NCBI RefSeq assembly: GCF_019891175.1 | Contig: NZ_CP072600.1 | Coordinates: forward strand, 4,278,001 to 4,342,000 | Length of the DNA: 64,000 nt | DNA from: Leptothermofonsia sichuanensis E412 | GTDB lineage: Bacteria; Cyanobacteriota; Cyanobacteriia; Leptolyngbyales; Leptolyngbyaceae | Reading direction: 5' to 3' | Shown: positions 54,111 to 62,848 of the stretch, piece after piece | How positions within the stretch are numbered: the first letter of the stretch is position 1 | Layout: the number at the start of each line of letters is the position of its first letter | The notes under the pieces: generated by a model | Told to the model about the DNA's origin: nothing | Seen by the model: the letters and a program-made list of their open reading frames with translations, nothing else | Databases searched by the model: none | Made by a program: the position numbers and the translations under genes

Positions 54111-54129
54111 CATTGCCAATAAGAGGGGG

Positions 54130-54350
54130 GATTTCGCGAATGATGGCACCATCTTGCAGGTTTTGTCCTTCACTCAGCACATCTGTTGCCACCAGCACCC
54201 GCAACTGCTCGGACTCTGGAATGGGTTTCTCATTACTGACTGGACTAAACCGCCAGGCCAGAACCCTCGGGTCAGCCGATGGTCCCGTTACGAAGCCTCC
54301 TTTCTGAATACCCTGGTCTTCGAGCACTCTTGCCAATACGATGAAATTCA
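54130..54350 (-). pseudogene. Fragment of a DEAD/SNF2-type helicase C-terminal domain
   Basis: One frame reads FIVLARVLEDQGIQKGGFVT followed by ESEQLRVLVATDVLSEGQNLQDGAII; ATDVLSEGQNLQ is helicase motif V of SNF2-like enzymes in restriction or defence loci. There is no motif I and motif VI is gone after QDGAII, so the gene is a remnant about 70 codons long. It adjoins the DUF29 fragment in a different frame. Confidence 0.7.
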
Positions 54351-54513
54351 AACCCTCTTCCCCGCAAAGGGACGGAAACAGTTGGATTGCTTTTGATGAA
54401 AGCTGTTTAGAAAGAAAAAGCCCCTCGATAGCAGAGGGGTTGGTCTGATGTGAGGTAAATTCTAAAGGATCAACCGGACTTACAGCCGTTTTCAGACGAA
54501 TGCCAACCGGCGA

Positions 54514-54609
54514 ATATAGCCCTTTTCGAGGGTGTAAGGTACAGTGAGGGAGCGGAGCACCCCACTGTGCCTCACATCCCCATACTTCATTCAATTGAGA
54601 AACGCTATA
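54514..54609. repeat. Palindromic element C, diverged copy
   Basis: ATATAGCCCTTTTCGAGGG, AGGTACAGTGAGGGAGCGGA, GCACCCCACTGTGCCTCAC and TTCAATTGAGAAACGCTATA. The arms have several mismatches compared with 14846. Located just downstream of the 3' end of the iron-uptake porin gene. Confidence 0.8.
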
Positions 54610-54639
54610 AGTGGTCATTCAGACGAAACAGACGATTAC

Positions 54640-56340
54640 TTAGAACGAGAATGTGGTCCGAATCAAGCCGACATAGATGGTGTCGTTGTTGCGATTGTGC
54701 TCCGGGTTAAAGATCACAATCACGCCCGGTGTGATCGAAATATTTGGGCTGACTTGATAACGGTAAAGGGCTTCCACATGGATCGAAGTATCTGTGTTCC
54801 GGCGAGTTCTGATATTGTTATCTGTCACTTTGGGAGGCATGCCAACAATAATTCCACCCAGGTTGCCCTTTTTGCCCAAATCGGGAAATGCCAGGTTAAC
54901 TGACCAGTTCCAGATAGTAGCCTCAGCGCCTCGATTCACCCCGCTTTCAGCGGTTGCCTGGGTCAGTCCAGCCCAACCACCCAGGTTAAATTGAGGACTG
55001 ATCAGCCAACTGGCAGTCAAGCCGTAGGAATTGGTTGAAGTTGCCACCTGATTAAATGGGCGTTGGGCAAAAGCGCTACCAGTACTGCTGGTCGCATTCA
55101 CATCAAAGCCAGCAAAATAGTTGCGAACATAGGTTGCTCCTACACTGAAGGTTTTGCTGGGCGAGAACACCAGTTGAGCCAGGGCGCTGTGATTGCCATC
55201 AAACAGTCCTCTCTTTTCGGCTGGATTACTGGCATTCTTTGCCCGGTAAGCCAGGGCCAGCGTCAGGAAATCCCCAAATTTGTGTTCCAATGCAATGCCA
55301 GGACCTTCGGCAATGCGATACAGGGGACTAAACCGCCCGAACCGGGAAATTGAGCCAGAACCATCACTCTGTAAGTAGGGATTCAGGGGATTTGCAATAT
55401 TTTCTGAACCATAGGCATTTGCAATTAACCAGACCCGGGTTTTATCCCCCAGGGGAAAACGATAGAACAAGTCATCTACATTGACCTGATTTCCCTCATT
55501 GCCATCAAAAGAGAGGCGGGTCATGTTGGTTCCGGTCACATTACCGCTAAAGGGCGTGACATTTCTTCCCTGGATGCGCACTCTCAGTTGGTCTTTGCCC
55601 GTAAAGCTCGTATCAAAGTTTAGCCGTGCCCGGTTTGCCAGGATGGGATTGCCCTGCAAATCTCCTCCACCTGCCGCTTCATCCCCAAAGACGCCCGCCA
55701 GCGCAAAAATGACTTCTCCTCGCAGCTTGGTGGTGGTGGAAAATTGCTGCTTTTCCAGCGTAGCGGTGCGGACTTCCAGCGCATCGACACGCCCGCGTAG
55801 GGTTGCCAGTTCGGCGGCAAACTCTTCCTGCATCCGCTGGACTGCCAGCAGATCTTCTTTCCGTACCAGATCGGCTGTGCCAGCGGCAATCAGTTCGCTG
55901 ATTCGATCCATGCAGGCGTTGAGTCCGGCAGCAAACTCATACCGGGACAGTGCCCGATTGCCCCGGTAGGTGCGGTCGGGATAGCCCACAATACAGCCAT
56001 AGCGCTCTACCAGAGATTGCAATGCCTGAAATGCCCAGTCTGTCGGACGAACATCTGATAGCTGGGAAACAGACGTGACTTGAGATAAAGCTGACTCTCC
56101 CAGGTAGGGAGAAGGCTCATCCCCAGGCAGGAGGGCGACCTTGCTCTGCCCGATCGCCCCCCTACTGCCCGCCTGATTTAAGGGGCGATCGCTGACTGAC
56201 GATACAATTTCTGCCTGACCTGCCTGAGGAGACAAAGCTTGCTCCGCCCTTGTTTGAGCCGAACTTGTTTGAGCTGAAATGGTTAATCCCAGGGCGATCG
56301 GAGTCCCTAGAAGCACACTATGCAGCAATAATCGGTTCAT
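54640..56340 (-). CDS. Iron-uptake porin (SLH domain, OprB-like barrel)
   Basis: A 566-residue outer-membrane protein. The N-terminal signal peptide (about 1-29, LLLHSVLLGTPIALGLTISAQ) precedes a variable linker, an SLH domain at about 90-150 (SQLSDVRPTDWAFQALQSLVERYG, GYPDRTYRGNRALSRYEFAAG) that tethers it to peptidoglycan, a short coiled coil (about 165-195) and an OprB-type beta-barrel (about 205-566) ending in ...RTTFSF with a C-terminal Phe. Homologues carry iron or other small solutes across the cyanobacterial outer membrane. It is divergent from futA (56980), so both may be iron-regulated from the 640-bp spacer. Confidence 0.92.
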   Translation of the reverse strand: MNRLLLHSVLLGTPIALGLTISAQTSSAQTRAEQALSPQAGQAEIVSSVSDRPLNQAGSRGAIGQSKVALLPGDEPSPYLGESALSQVTSVSQLSDVRPTDWAFQALQSLVERYGCIVGYPDRTYRGNRALSRYEFAAGLNACMDRISELIAAGTADLVRKEDLLAVQRMQEEFAAELATLRGRVDALEVRTATLEKQQFSTTTKLRGEVIFALAGVFGDEAAGGGDLQGNPILANRARLNFDTSFTGKDQLRVRIQGRNVTPFSGNVTGTNMTRLSFDGNEGNQVNVDDLFYRFPLGDKTRVWLIANAYGSENIANPLNPYLQSDGSGSISRFGRFSPLYRIAEGPGIALEHKFGDFLTLALAYRAKNASNPAEKRGLFDGNHSALAQLVFSPSKTFSVGATYVRNYFAGFDVNATSSTGSAFAQRPFNQVATSTNSYGLTASWLISPQFNLGGWAGLTQATAESGVNRGAEATIWNWSVNLAFPDLGKKGNLGGIIVGMPPKVTDNNIRTRRNTDTSIHVEALYRYQVSPNISITPGVIVIFNPEHNRNNDTIYVGLIRTTFSF

Positions 56341-56979
56341 TAGTTCTGTTCACTCTCCCACCATTACAGAATTATGCAATTGAAACTAAACTCAACTAAT
56401 CCACACTAATCCACGGCGTCTCTATGTCCAACGGAAACGAGTCCCAGAGGCTGTCAACCCTGGATAAGCATTGAAAATACTGGCCAGAAGCACCTTTCCC
56501 CAACTTGAGCCGATGTAAAATTTCGGCGGAATCAAGTGGATGTGCGTTCTGGAAGGCAAATATGGAGCGATAGAGCGCTGAGTTTATTGAATTAGATTCT
56601 CAAGAAAATAACTGGTTGAGAGTTACCCTGTCAATAGCAATTGAAAATAAATTGCAATATTGTAGAGGCCACTTACCCGGCATAATTCTAGAATGCCCTG
56701 TCTCACCTCCAAAAATTCTGGAAGATCCTGATTCCAATGGATTTTCTAATGTCTGAAACCCAGTCTTGAAAGGAGTTTTAAAGAACAGGCTCGCTCGATA
56801 ATGGATGGTGATGGCGCAGATAGTAGGGAATAAAAAAAGGGAATAAAAATCCCTCCCGGGACTTACTTGACAGTGTCCTGAATTTATCCTACTTTTCTTA
56901 TTAGTAATCAATTTCAATAGTCCAAAAACATCATTGGGAGAGCGATTCAGACGCTCTTCCAGAATTGACATGGGAATCA
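56341..56979. other. Divergent spacer between porin and futA
   Basis: 639 bp with A/T-rich tracts. At 56636-56658 GCAATT and AATTGC face each other across GAAAATA, a possible operator. CATAATTCTAGAATGCC at 56682 is another small palindrome. I find no clean Fur box. Iron-responsive control of both genes is expected from function but not demonstrated in sequence. Confidence 0.5.
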
Positions 56980-58044
56980 ATGGAAAAAATGGGAATTACT
57001 AGGCGTGTTTTCATCGCTTCTGGCGCTGCCGCTGTCGCCGTAGCGGTTAATCACCTGGGTGGGTTCGGAAGCTTTGCCCAATCCAACCGGGTACTGAATC
57101 TCTATTCAGCGCGGCATTACGATACGGATACTGCCATCTACGAAAGCTTTACCCAGAAAACCGGAATTAAAGTGAATCTAGTTGAGGCAGATGCCGATAA
57201 GCTGATTGAGCGGATTAAGAGTGAAGGCGCAAACAGTCCAGCCGATGTGCTGATTACTGTCGATGCGGGGCGTCTCTGGCGGGCGCAGAAAGCGGGGCTG
57301 CTGCAACCTGTGACATCCTCTGTTTTGAAAAAGGCTGTGCCTGCAAACCTGGCAGAACCTGCCGGACACTGGTATGGGTTTACTAAACGGGCGCGGGTGA
57401 TTGTTTACAACAAAGATAAGGTGAAACCCGCTGATCTTTCGACCTATGAGGATCTGGCCAATCCGAAATGGAAAGGGCGTGTGATTTCGCGGACATCCAG
57501 TCATGTGTATAACCAGTCCCTGACTGGCTCAATTCTGGCCGCGCATGGACCCCAGAAAACAGAAGCATGGGCAAGGGGTCTGGTTGCCAACTTTGCGCGT
57601 CCGCCAGAAGGGAATGATACAGCTCAGATCAGGGCAGTTGCATCGGGGGTGGCTGATGTGACGTTTGTCAATCAATACTATGTGGTGCGGCTAATGAAGT
57701 CAGACAAGCCAGAAGATAAGGCAGTGGCTTCCAAAATTGGGGTGTTTTTCCCAAATCAGGGGAATGGCGATCGCGGCACTCACATTAACATCAGTGGGGC
57801 TGGCGTGGTGAAGACATCCAAAAATCGGCAAGCCGCCATCCAATTCCTGGAACATCTGGCGAGTCCTCAGGTGCAGGAAATTTTTGCTAAAGGAAACAAC
57901 GAATATCCAATCCTGGCGGGGGTTGCTAAGGATCCCGTCCTTGCCAGTCTGGGTACCTTCAAAGAGGATAAGCTGAATGCCGCAATCTATGGCAAGAACA
58001 ATGGCGAGGCCCTGAAGATTATGGATCGTGCTGGCTGGAAATAA
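56980..58044 (+). CDS. futA: Iron(III) ABC transporter substrate-binding protein
   Basis: A periplasmic Fe3+-binding protein of the FutA/FbpA family; 354 residues from the ATG at 56980. The twin-arginine signal MGITRRVFIASGAAAVAVAV (about residues 4-25) marks Tat export. The mature protein begins SNRVLNLYSARHYDTDTAIYESF, where YSARHY carries the first metal-binding Tyr, and the second set is NQYYVVRLM. Other blocks: VEADADKLIERIKSEG, DVLITVDAGRLWRAQ, YGFTKRARVIVYNKDKV, and GTHINISGAGVV. No Cys for a lipid anchor. It ends 8 bp before the convergent SLATT gene. Permease genes are not in view. Confidence 0.94.
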   Translation: MEKMGITRRVFIASGAAAVAVAVNHLGGFGSFAQSNRVLNLYSARHYDTDTAIYESFTQKTGIKVNLVEADADKLIERIKSEGANSPADVLITVDAGRLWRAQKAGLLQPVTSSVLKKAVPANLAEPAGHWYGFTKRARVIVYNKDKVKPADLSTYEDLANPKWKGRVISRTSSHVYNQSLTGSILAAHGPQKTEAWARGLVANFARPPEGNDTAQIRAVASGVADVTFVNQYYVVRLMKSDKPEDKAVASKIGVFFPNQGNGDRGTHINISGAGVVKTSKNRQAAIQFLEHLASPQVQEIFAKGNNEYPILAGVAKDPVLASLGTFKEDKLNAAIYGKNNGEALKIMDRAGWK

Positions 58045-58052
58045 GCACCACT

Positions 58053-59393
58053 CTAAGCCGCTGGTTCTGATTCGGGTGATGGTTCAGCGATCGCAGCCAT
58101 ATCTGGCAAGGGTTCAATCAACGCCTCTGGGGCGGGCATATCCTCTCCGGCTGAGAACTCAGCGTCGGGTTCAGCCATTGTTCCCGGATCAGAATCTGCC
58201 ATTGGCTCATCTGCAACGGGGTCTGTTTGATTGGCTGGAGTTGGAGCAGCTTCGGAAGTTGTGGTTTCCCTGAGGAAATGGGGTTGGAATTCTGGGTGGG
58301 ATGGCAGTTTCTCACCCGCAACGGCTGGTGCCAGCTCATCCTTGGCGGTTGCAGGTTTAATCTCTTTTTTGTCCTTATAAATCTCTGACAGTGCCTCACG
58401 CATCTCCTGGAGCCAGCCTGCATTTTCGGTTTGTAACACTGCCTCAGTGCCACTCACCAGGGTTTCCACACTTGCCCGCTGTCTCCGGGTTTCTGGAGAC
58501 AGCGCATGCCACCAGATGCGGATATCGTAAAGGTCAGCGGCCGATAAATTACAGGCAACAATCGTTGCCTCAATTCGCTTAAACTCCAGGTAACTGGCAA
58601 ATGCAACCGCCAGGGCATTGCTGACCGCCAGCCAGACATTGAGGTTAACGGCTGCCAGCAGAGCACCCACACCACCCAATAAAATAATCAATGCCTGAAA
58701 TCGGCGCAGTTCTTTGCCCAGTCGGGCCACTTTCTTCTGATAATAGTTGAACTGGTTTTCCAGCCGCCATTTCAAATATTGTTCAGCCGTCATATCGTCA
58801 AAGCCATTGTCCTCCTCTGGGGTACCGGAACGGGGAGGCAGATCTCCTTTGTAGGCTTGCAGGTCCGTCTGGTTCACTGATGTCTCCATCAGGCGTCTGC
58901 TAATGACTTTCAGTTTCTTGGCCAATCGGACATCTCGTGTTTCCGTGGAGCGTGTCTCTGAGGGGTTGTATTCATCCACCTGCATCCGATACCGATAAAT
59001 CTCTTTTTTGATGGCCTCAGCACTGCTTCTCAGCATGACCCAGCTAATGCCCATTTTGAACTTTTCAGAAAAGGCAACCAGCACGGTCACGATAATCGGG
59101 ACGGCAATGACCAGGACATGGAAACCATCTAAAAATTGTTGCTTACTCAACCAACTGCCCAGCCAACCAGGAAATACGATGGTATCCGGCTTAAGATACT
59201 GCTCCAGCGTTGAGTACAAAATTGCCAGGGTGGTGGCGGCAACTCCCAAAATTAAAATCCACTTACGTTGCTGGACAAAGCGTCGTTGGGCAATGACCGC
59301 ATTTTTGTCATAGGTGGCAAATCGCAACCAGGCATCTTCCAGAATCTGGTTGCGGAGAGGAGAGGTGACAGCAATCAATTCGTTAGTAGACAT
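58053..59393 (-). CDS. Membrane protein with two SLATT/DUF4231-like modules
   Basis: A 446-residue protein from the ATG at 59391-59393, preceded by GGGAG. Hydrophobic segments: about 45-61, 91-109, 233-249 and 252-268, forming two 2TM hairpins; each is preceded by a helical region with a basic YY/RR stretch (IAQRRFVQQRKWIL; NYYQKKVARLGKELRR), as in the DUF4231/SLATT fold. The middle (110-230) is a charged coiled coil and the C-terminal 100 residues are Pro/Glu/Ala-rich, disordered. SLATT proteins are proposed pore-forming effectors or channels coupled to SLOG or SMODS sensors (Burroughs and colleagues, from memory). It is third gene of an operon; 13 bp separate it from the SLOG gene. Confidence 0.85.
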   Translation of the reverse strand: MSTNELIAVTSPLRNQILEDAWLRFATYDKNAVIAQRRFVQQRKWILILGVAATTLAILYSTLEQYLKPDTIVFPGWLGSWLSKQQFLDGFHVLVIAVPIIVTVLVAFSEKFKMGISWVMLRSSAEAIKKEIYRYRMQVDEYNPSETRSTETRDVRLAKKLKVISRRLMETSVNQTDLQAYKGDLPPRSGTPEEDNGFDDMTAEQYLKWRLENQFNYYQKKVARLGKELRRFQALIILLGGVGALLAAVNLNVWLAVSNALAVAFASYLEFKRIEATIVACNLSAADLYDIRIWWHALSPETRRQRASVETLVSGTEAVLQTENAGWLQEMREALSEIYKDKKEIKPATAKDELAPAVAGEKLPSHPEFQPHFLRETTTSEAAPTPANQTDPVADEPMADSDPGTMAEPDAEFSAGEDMPAPEALIEPLPDMAAIAEPSPESEPAA

Positions 59394-59406
59394 TCCAGGC
59401 TCCCAA

Positions 59407-60150
59407 TTATGGTTCACGTGCAAAGATTTCTTCAATCATCTGAGTCAGGGTTTTGGATCCGGTTTCCAGATCGATCGCCCTGACCAGTCCAGAGGCAACA
59501 ATCGCTTTTGCCCGCTCGTCAGTAGTTTCTCCTTGCAGTGCAGTTGCCAGCACATCGGCTGTGCGACCGCTTCCGGCAACCACAATCAGCGATCGCTCCG
59601 ACTGCACACTTTGGGAGGCATCCAGCCAGGAAACCTCACCGCCATTAATCAGGATGGTGACAGAGTCATCGGCATCAGTCAGAGTACTGGCAAAATCGGC
59701 AATCCAGCTTGATTCATCGCCCCAGGTAGAACCGGGAACCAGAATGAAATGACTGTGGTTTGGTTCCAGAGCAGCCGCATCAGCAGAGGGAGCGGTCTGT
59801 TCTGGCAGGATAGCTAATCCGACGGGAATGACCCCTACCAGTGGAAAACTGCCGCTGACTTCCAGACGCGCCTGTCCCATGAGCCGCATCACCCCAGCAT
59901 CCGTTCCACCATCAATGACCGTTGCCTGCCATTTTTGCGCCAGGGGAGCCAGAACCTCAATAAACAAGCGGCGAACCCGGTTAAAATCTTCCTGACTCAG
60001 TTTGCTGGCACCGCCAATTACCACCAGAACTGGCCGCTGACGAGCAAGCCCCATGTCTTGCATCAACTGCTCCAGGTCAACGGAGGGGTCAACGTAAACG
60101 ACCGTTGCGCTCGCCCCGCTGGGAAAGGTGATGGTAAAGGGTTTTTCCAT
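59407..60150 (-). CDS. TRPM-like SLOG (LSDAT) nucleotide-sensor protein
   Basis: 247 residues from the ATG at 60148-60150. The sequence resembles the N-terminal homology region of animal TRPM channels: PVLVVIGGASKLS (40-52), ATVIDGGTDAGVMRLMGQA (77-95, the Gly-rich SLOG loop), LVGVIPVGL, then LEPNHSHFILVPGSTWGDES (128-146), and VTILINGGE with SLIVVAGSGRTADVLA (187-202, cf. VVxGSGRaAD in TRPM). SLOG domains bind nucleotides or nucleotide derivatives such as ADP-ribose; TRPM2 does so. No membrane segment of its own. It lies between the NAD(P)HX-repair gene (43 bp upstream) and the SLATT gene (13 bp downstream), implying a sensor-effector pair. Ligand unknown. Confidence 0.85.
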   Translation of the reverse strand: MEKPFTITFPSGASATVVYVDPSVDLEQLMQDMGLARQRPVLVVIGGASKLSQEDFNRVRRLFIEVLAPLAQKWQATVIDGGTDAGVMRLMGQARLEVSGSFPLVGVIPVGLAILPEQTAPSADAAALEPNHSHFILVPGSTWGDESSWIADFASTLTDADDSVTILINGGEVSWLDASQSVQSERSLIVVAGSGRTADVLATALQGETTDERAKAIVASGLVRAIDLETGSKTLTQMIEEIFAREP

Positions 60151-60193
60151 GAAAAGAATCTTACTGGCGGGATAGCGGAGCAGCAACAAAAAC

Positions 60194-61756
60194 TTAACGG
60201 GAGGCAATAATTTTTCGCAGCGTTGGAACCAGGTAATGGGTCAGGGTGAAGGCATCCACTCCCAGGGTAGTTCTGTCCTCTGCGGCCTGAATGCCTGCCA
60301 GAGAATGCCACCAGGCTGCCGCAGCAACCACTTCAAGCAACGGGCTGTCAGGGGATGCCTGTGCCAGCAACCCACCCAGTAACCCGGTCAAGACATCTCC
60401 ACTGCCGCCGCGAGCCAGAGCTGGCGTGCTGTGGGGGTTAATCCGGGTCGCCCCACCGGGAGCGGAGATCGCGATGCGTGCCCCCTTTAATAGAACAATT
60501 GCCCCACTCTGGGATGCTGCCCTTTGAGTGGCCGTGACCCGGCAGGTCATCGCTGCTCCCAGGTCTGGAAACAGCCGCCTGAACTCACCCAGATGGGGAG
60601 TCAAAACCGTTGGGGCCTGGCGTGCATGCAACGTGGGCATTGTTCCCTGCGCCGCCAGAAGATTCAGACCATCTGCATCCAGCACCAGGGGGCGATCGCC
60701 TGCCAGCACTGCCATCACCGCGGCGGTGGCTTCCATTGTCAAACCGGGACCACAGGCAATCGCCTGGTATGCATCAAAATCGAGGCCATGGGGTAACCGG
60801 GCGATCGCCCCTGTCTCTGTCTCTGGGCAGTCCAGTATCAGGGCTTCAGGAATTTGTGCGGTCATAATTGGCTTCAGCGAGGCGGGGACAGCCATTGACA
60901 GCATTCCCACCCCACTGGCGCGGGCACCCAGCCCGGTCAACAGCGCTCCACCAGCGTAACGCCGGGAGCCACAAATCACCAGTAAATGCCCCATTTTGTA
61001 TTTATGGGTTGCAGGGGGACGGTGCAGTGGCAGATGGGCGATCGCGGCTTCAGGAGTGATTCGCTGCCAGTCAGGGGCTTCCCCCACCACGGCCTGAATG
61101 TCTGCCAGCGGTAGACCAAAATCAATCAATTCGGCCCTGCCCACATAGTCCAGTGCGGGGTCCTGCAATAATCCCAGCTTCCATAACCCCAGGCAGAGGG
61201 TATGGGTAGCGCAGATCGCTGTTCCCAGAACCGTGCCAGTATCCGTGTGTAACCCTGACGGCACATCAATGCTGACTACTGGCGACGACCATTGATTGAC
61301 CTGATTGATGGCATCGGCAATGGCATCGGACAGCGATCGCTCCAGCCCAAACCCAAATAGCCCATCAATCAGCCAGTCACAACCCCGCAAATTCTCTACT
61401 GTTTCAACAAAAGGAATTCCCAGGCTGCCACAGAACTGCCGATGCTGCCCGGTCAACTCCTTCAGGCGCGAAAATGGGCAGTAAGCCAATACCTCATACC
61501 CACTGAGATGCAGTTCCCGTGCAACAACCAGCGCATCTCCGCCATTGTGCCCTGGTCCAACCAGTACCCCTACCCGCCGTCCCGTGGTGTCGGGATACAG
61601 GGTCTTCACCCGCTGAAAAATCAGACCTGCCACCTTCTCCATCAAGGCAGCCACAGGCATCCCGGCGGCAAATACCCGTTCTTCAATCTGCCGCATCTGG
61701 TCAGCAGTAACAACAAACTGCTGAATCCGGTCACTGCCCTGGTCAGTCACACTCAC
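60194..61756 (-). CDS. nnr: Bifunctional NAD(P)H-hydrate epimerase/dehydratase
   Basis: Repairs hydrated NAD(P)H (NAD(P)HX) formed by heat or GAPDH side reaction. 520 residues. N-terminal YjeF_N epimerase (about 1-215): VGVLVGPGHNGGDALVVARE, CDWLIDGLFGFGLERS and VVSIDVPSGLHTDTGTV. C-terminal ADP-dependent dehydratase (ribokinase-like, about 230-510): GHLLVICGSRRYAGGALLTG, LDADGLNLL, TVLTPHLGEFRRLFPD, KGARIAISAPGG and ALARGGSGDVLTGLLGGLLA (nucleotide loop). Start is GTG at 61756; GTG at 61750 or a later ATG are alternatives. First gene of the operon with SLOG and SLATT genes. Confidence 0.94.
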   Translation of the reverse strand: MSVTDQGSDRIQQFVVTADQMRQIEERVFAAGMPVAALMEKVAGLIFQRVKTLYPDTTGRRVGVLVGPGHNGGDALVVARELHLSGYEVLAYCPFSRLKELTGQHRQFCGSLGIPFVETVENLRGCDWLIDGLFGFGLERSLSDAIADAINQVNQWSSPVVSIDVPSGLHTDTGTVLGTAICATHTLCLGLWKLGLLQDPALDYVGRAELIDFGLPLADIQAVVGEAPDWQRITPEAAIAHLPLHRPPATHKYKMGHLLVICGSRRYAGGALLTGLGARASGVGMLSMAVPASLKPIMTAQIPEALILDCPETETGAIARLPHGLDFDAYQAIACGPGLTMEATAAVMAVLAGDRPLVLDADGLNLLAAQGTMPTLHARQAPTVLTPHLGEFRRLFPDLGAAMTCRVTATQRAASQSGAIVLLKGARIAISAPGGATRINPHSTPALARGGSGDVLTGLLGGLLAQASPDSPLLEVVAAAAWWHSLAGIQAAEDRTTLGVDAFTLTHYLVPTLRKIIASR

Positions 61757-61973
61757 TGTTGCTGCAAGCCATCAATGATATTGAAATCATATTGAAACCA
61801 CAGGCGACGAACCCTGAAGATGAAAACGCAGTAGGCGAAAGTCACATTCTCCAACTTCCGCCTATGCGTATGTTCTGTAGGAAACCGGACAAAGCTGATG
61901 ATGAGAGGTGAGAAAGAGAAAGCTTGCAACTCTCTTCTTTCTCAGAAAGCTCCTAAAACCCGAAAACCTTTTC

Positions 61974-62001
61974 TCCTCACTCCTCACTCCTCACTCCTCA
62001 C
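61974..62001. repeat. Heptameric tandem repeat TCCTCAC x4
   Basis: Four exact copies of TCCTCAC, just downstream of the SPOR protein's stop codon, followed by diverged TCCTCCT. Typical cyanobacterial short tandem repeat. Confidence 0.8.
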
Positions 62002-62013
62002 TCCTCCTACTCC

Positions 62014-62754
62014 TCATCGACTATAAAACACACGCGAGTCCATCCCTCCCCGACGGAGATACTGGTCAACTTCCTTAGCTTCGTTATAGTCCTTAAAGGG
62101 ACCGATTTCCAGATGCCAGCCACGGGGAGCATCTTTCATCTGCATCGCTTCCTGGCGAATACCCAGGCGCATTGCCTGTTGTAACAGGTTAGGCAGTTCC
62201 GCCTGGGCACCTGGAATAACAATGAGATAAGGGCTGGACTGGCTGGCAGTGGGCGGGTAGGACACATTATTGTAACCAAGCTCTGCCGTAATTCCTTGCA
62301 TCCGTAGAGCCTCAATCCGCTGCCGGGCACTGGCTTCATCGCTATAGGTTCCGACCTGAATCACCGATCGCCCCTGGTATTGCTGGACAAAAGCCCCAGA
62401 TTCTATGGTTTGCACCTGTTGCAGCAGATAGGGGCTGTCTCCATTCACGTAGACCACATAGCTGGCGGCACTCCGCTGGGAATCAACTGGAGCCTGGAAA
62501 ATTGCCTCTCGCGGCAGGGACGGAGAAGCGGAGGGGGCTTGAGGAACTGGAACAGGCGGTGGGGGCGGGATCATGGACGGTTGATCCCAAAGGTCCTGGG
62601 TATACCCGCCTGTAGTAGTCAAAACGAGTGTTGCGATCGCCAGCCCGACGGCAAGCCCGACCCGCCTGACACTCGCCTGATTTTTCCCCTGGAACCCGAT
62701 GCTGGCAGGCAATCCCATCTCTGGATCACCTTGATGCTGCCGATGAACCGTCAT
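62014..62754 (-). CDS. SPOR domain protein
   Basis: A 246-residue protein from the ATG at 62752-62754 with GGGAGGGG upstream. A membrane or signal segment (VGLAVGLAIATLVLTTTGG, about 30-50), a Pro-rich linker (PPPPPVPVPQ), then two SPOR-like halves: FVQQYQGRSVIQVGTYSDEASARQRIEALR and WHLEIGPFKDYNEAKEVDQYL. SPOR domains bind denuded glycan strands at septa in other bacteria, suggesting a cell-wall or septal role. Confidence 0.82.
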   Translation of the reverse strand: MTVHRQHQGDPEMGLPASIGFQGKNQASVRRVGLAVGLAIATLVLTTTGGYTQDLWDQPSMIPPPPPVPVPQAPSASPSLPREAIFQAPVDSQRSAASYVVYVNGDSPYLLQQVQTIESGAFVQQYQGRSVIQVGTYSDEASARQRIEALRMQGITAELGYNNVSYPPTASQSSPYLIVIPGAQAELPNLLQQAMRLGIRQEAMQMKDAPRGWHLEIGPFKDYNEAKEVDQYLRRGGMDSRVFYSR

Positions 62755-62848
62755 GATGAAAACCCCTCCCGGTTTCACTTTGCTGCAAGCCATGTTACAC
62801 GCGGAATTGGCGATGGCACGTCAATTTTTTGGAGAGAGGAGTAGAAAC

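Noticed and set aside
54034-54618. Continuous minus-strand reading of 194 codons as one gene
   Set aside because: It starts inside element C, holds only a helicase motif V fragment, and ends in the antisense of other remnants. It is a chance reading through debris.
56600-56978. 126-codon minus-strand reading in the porin/futA spacer
   Set aside because: It runs antisense through A/T-rich promoter sequence, with no recognisable domain or start signal.
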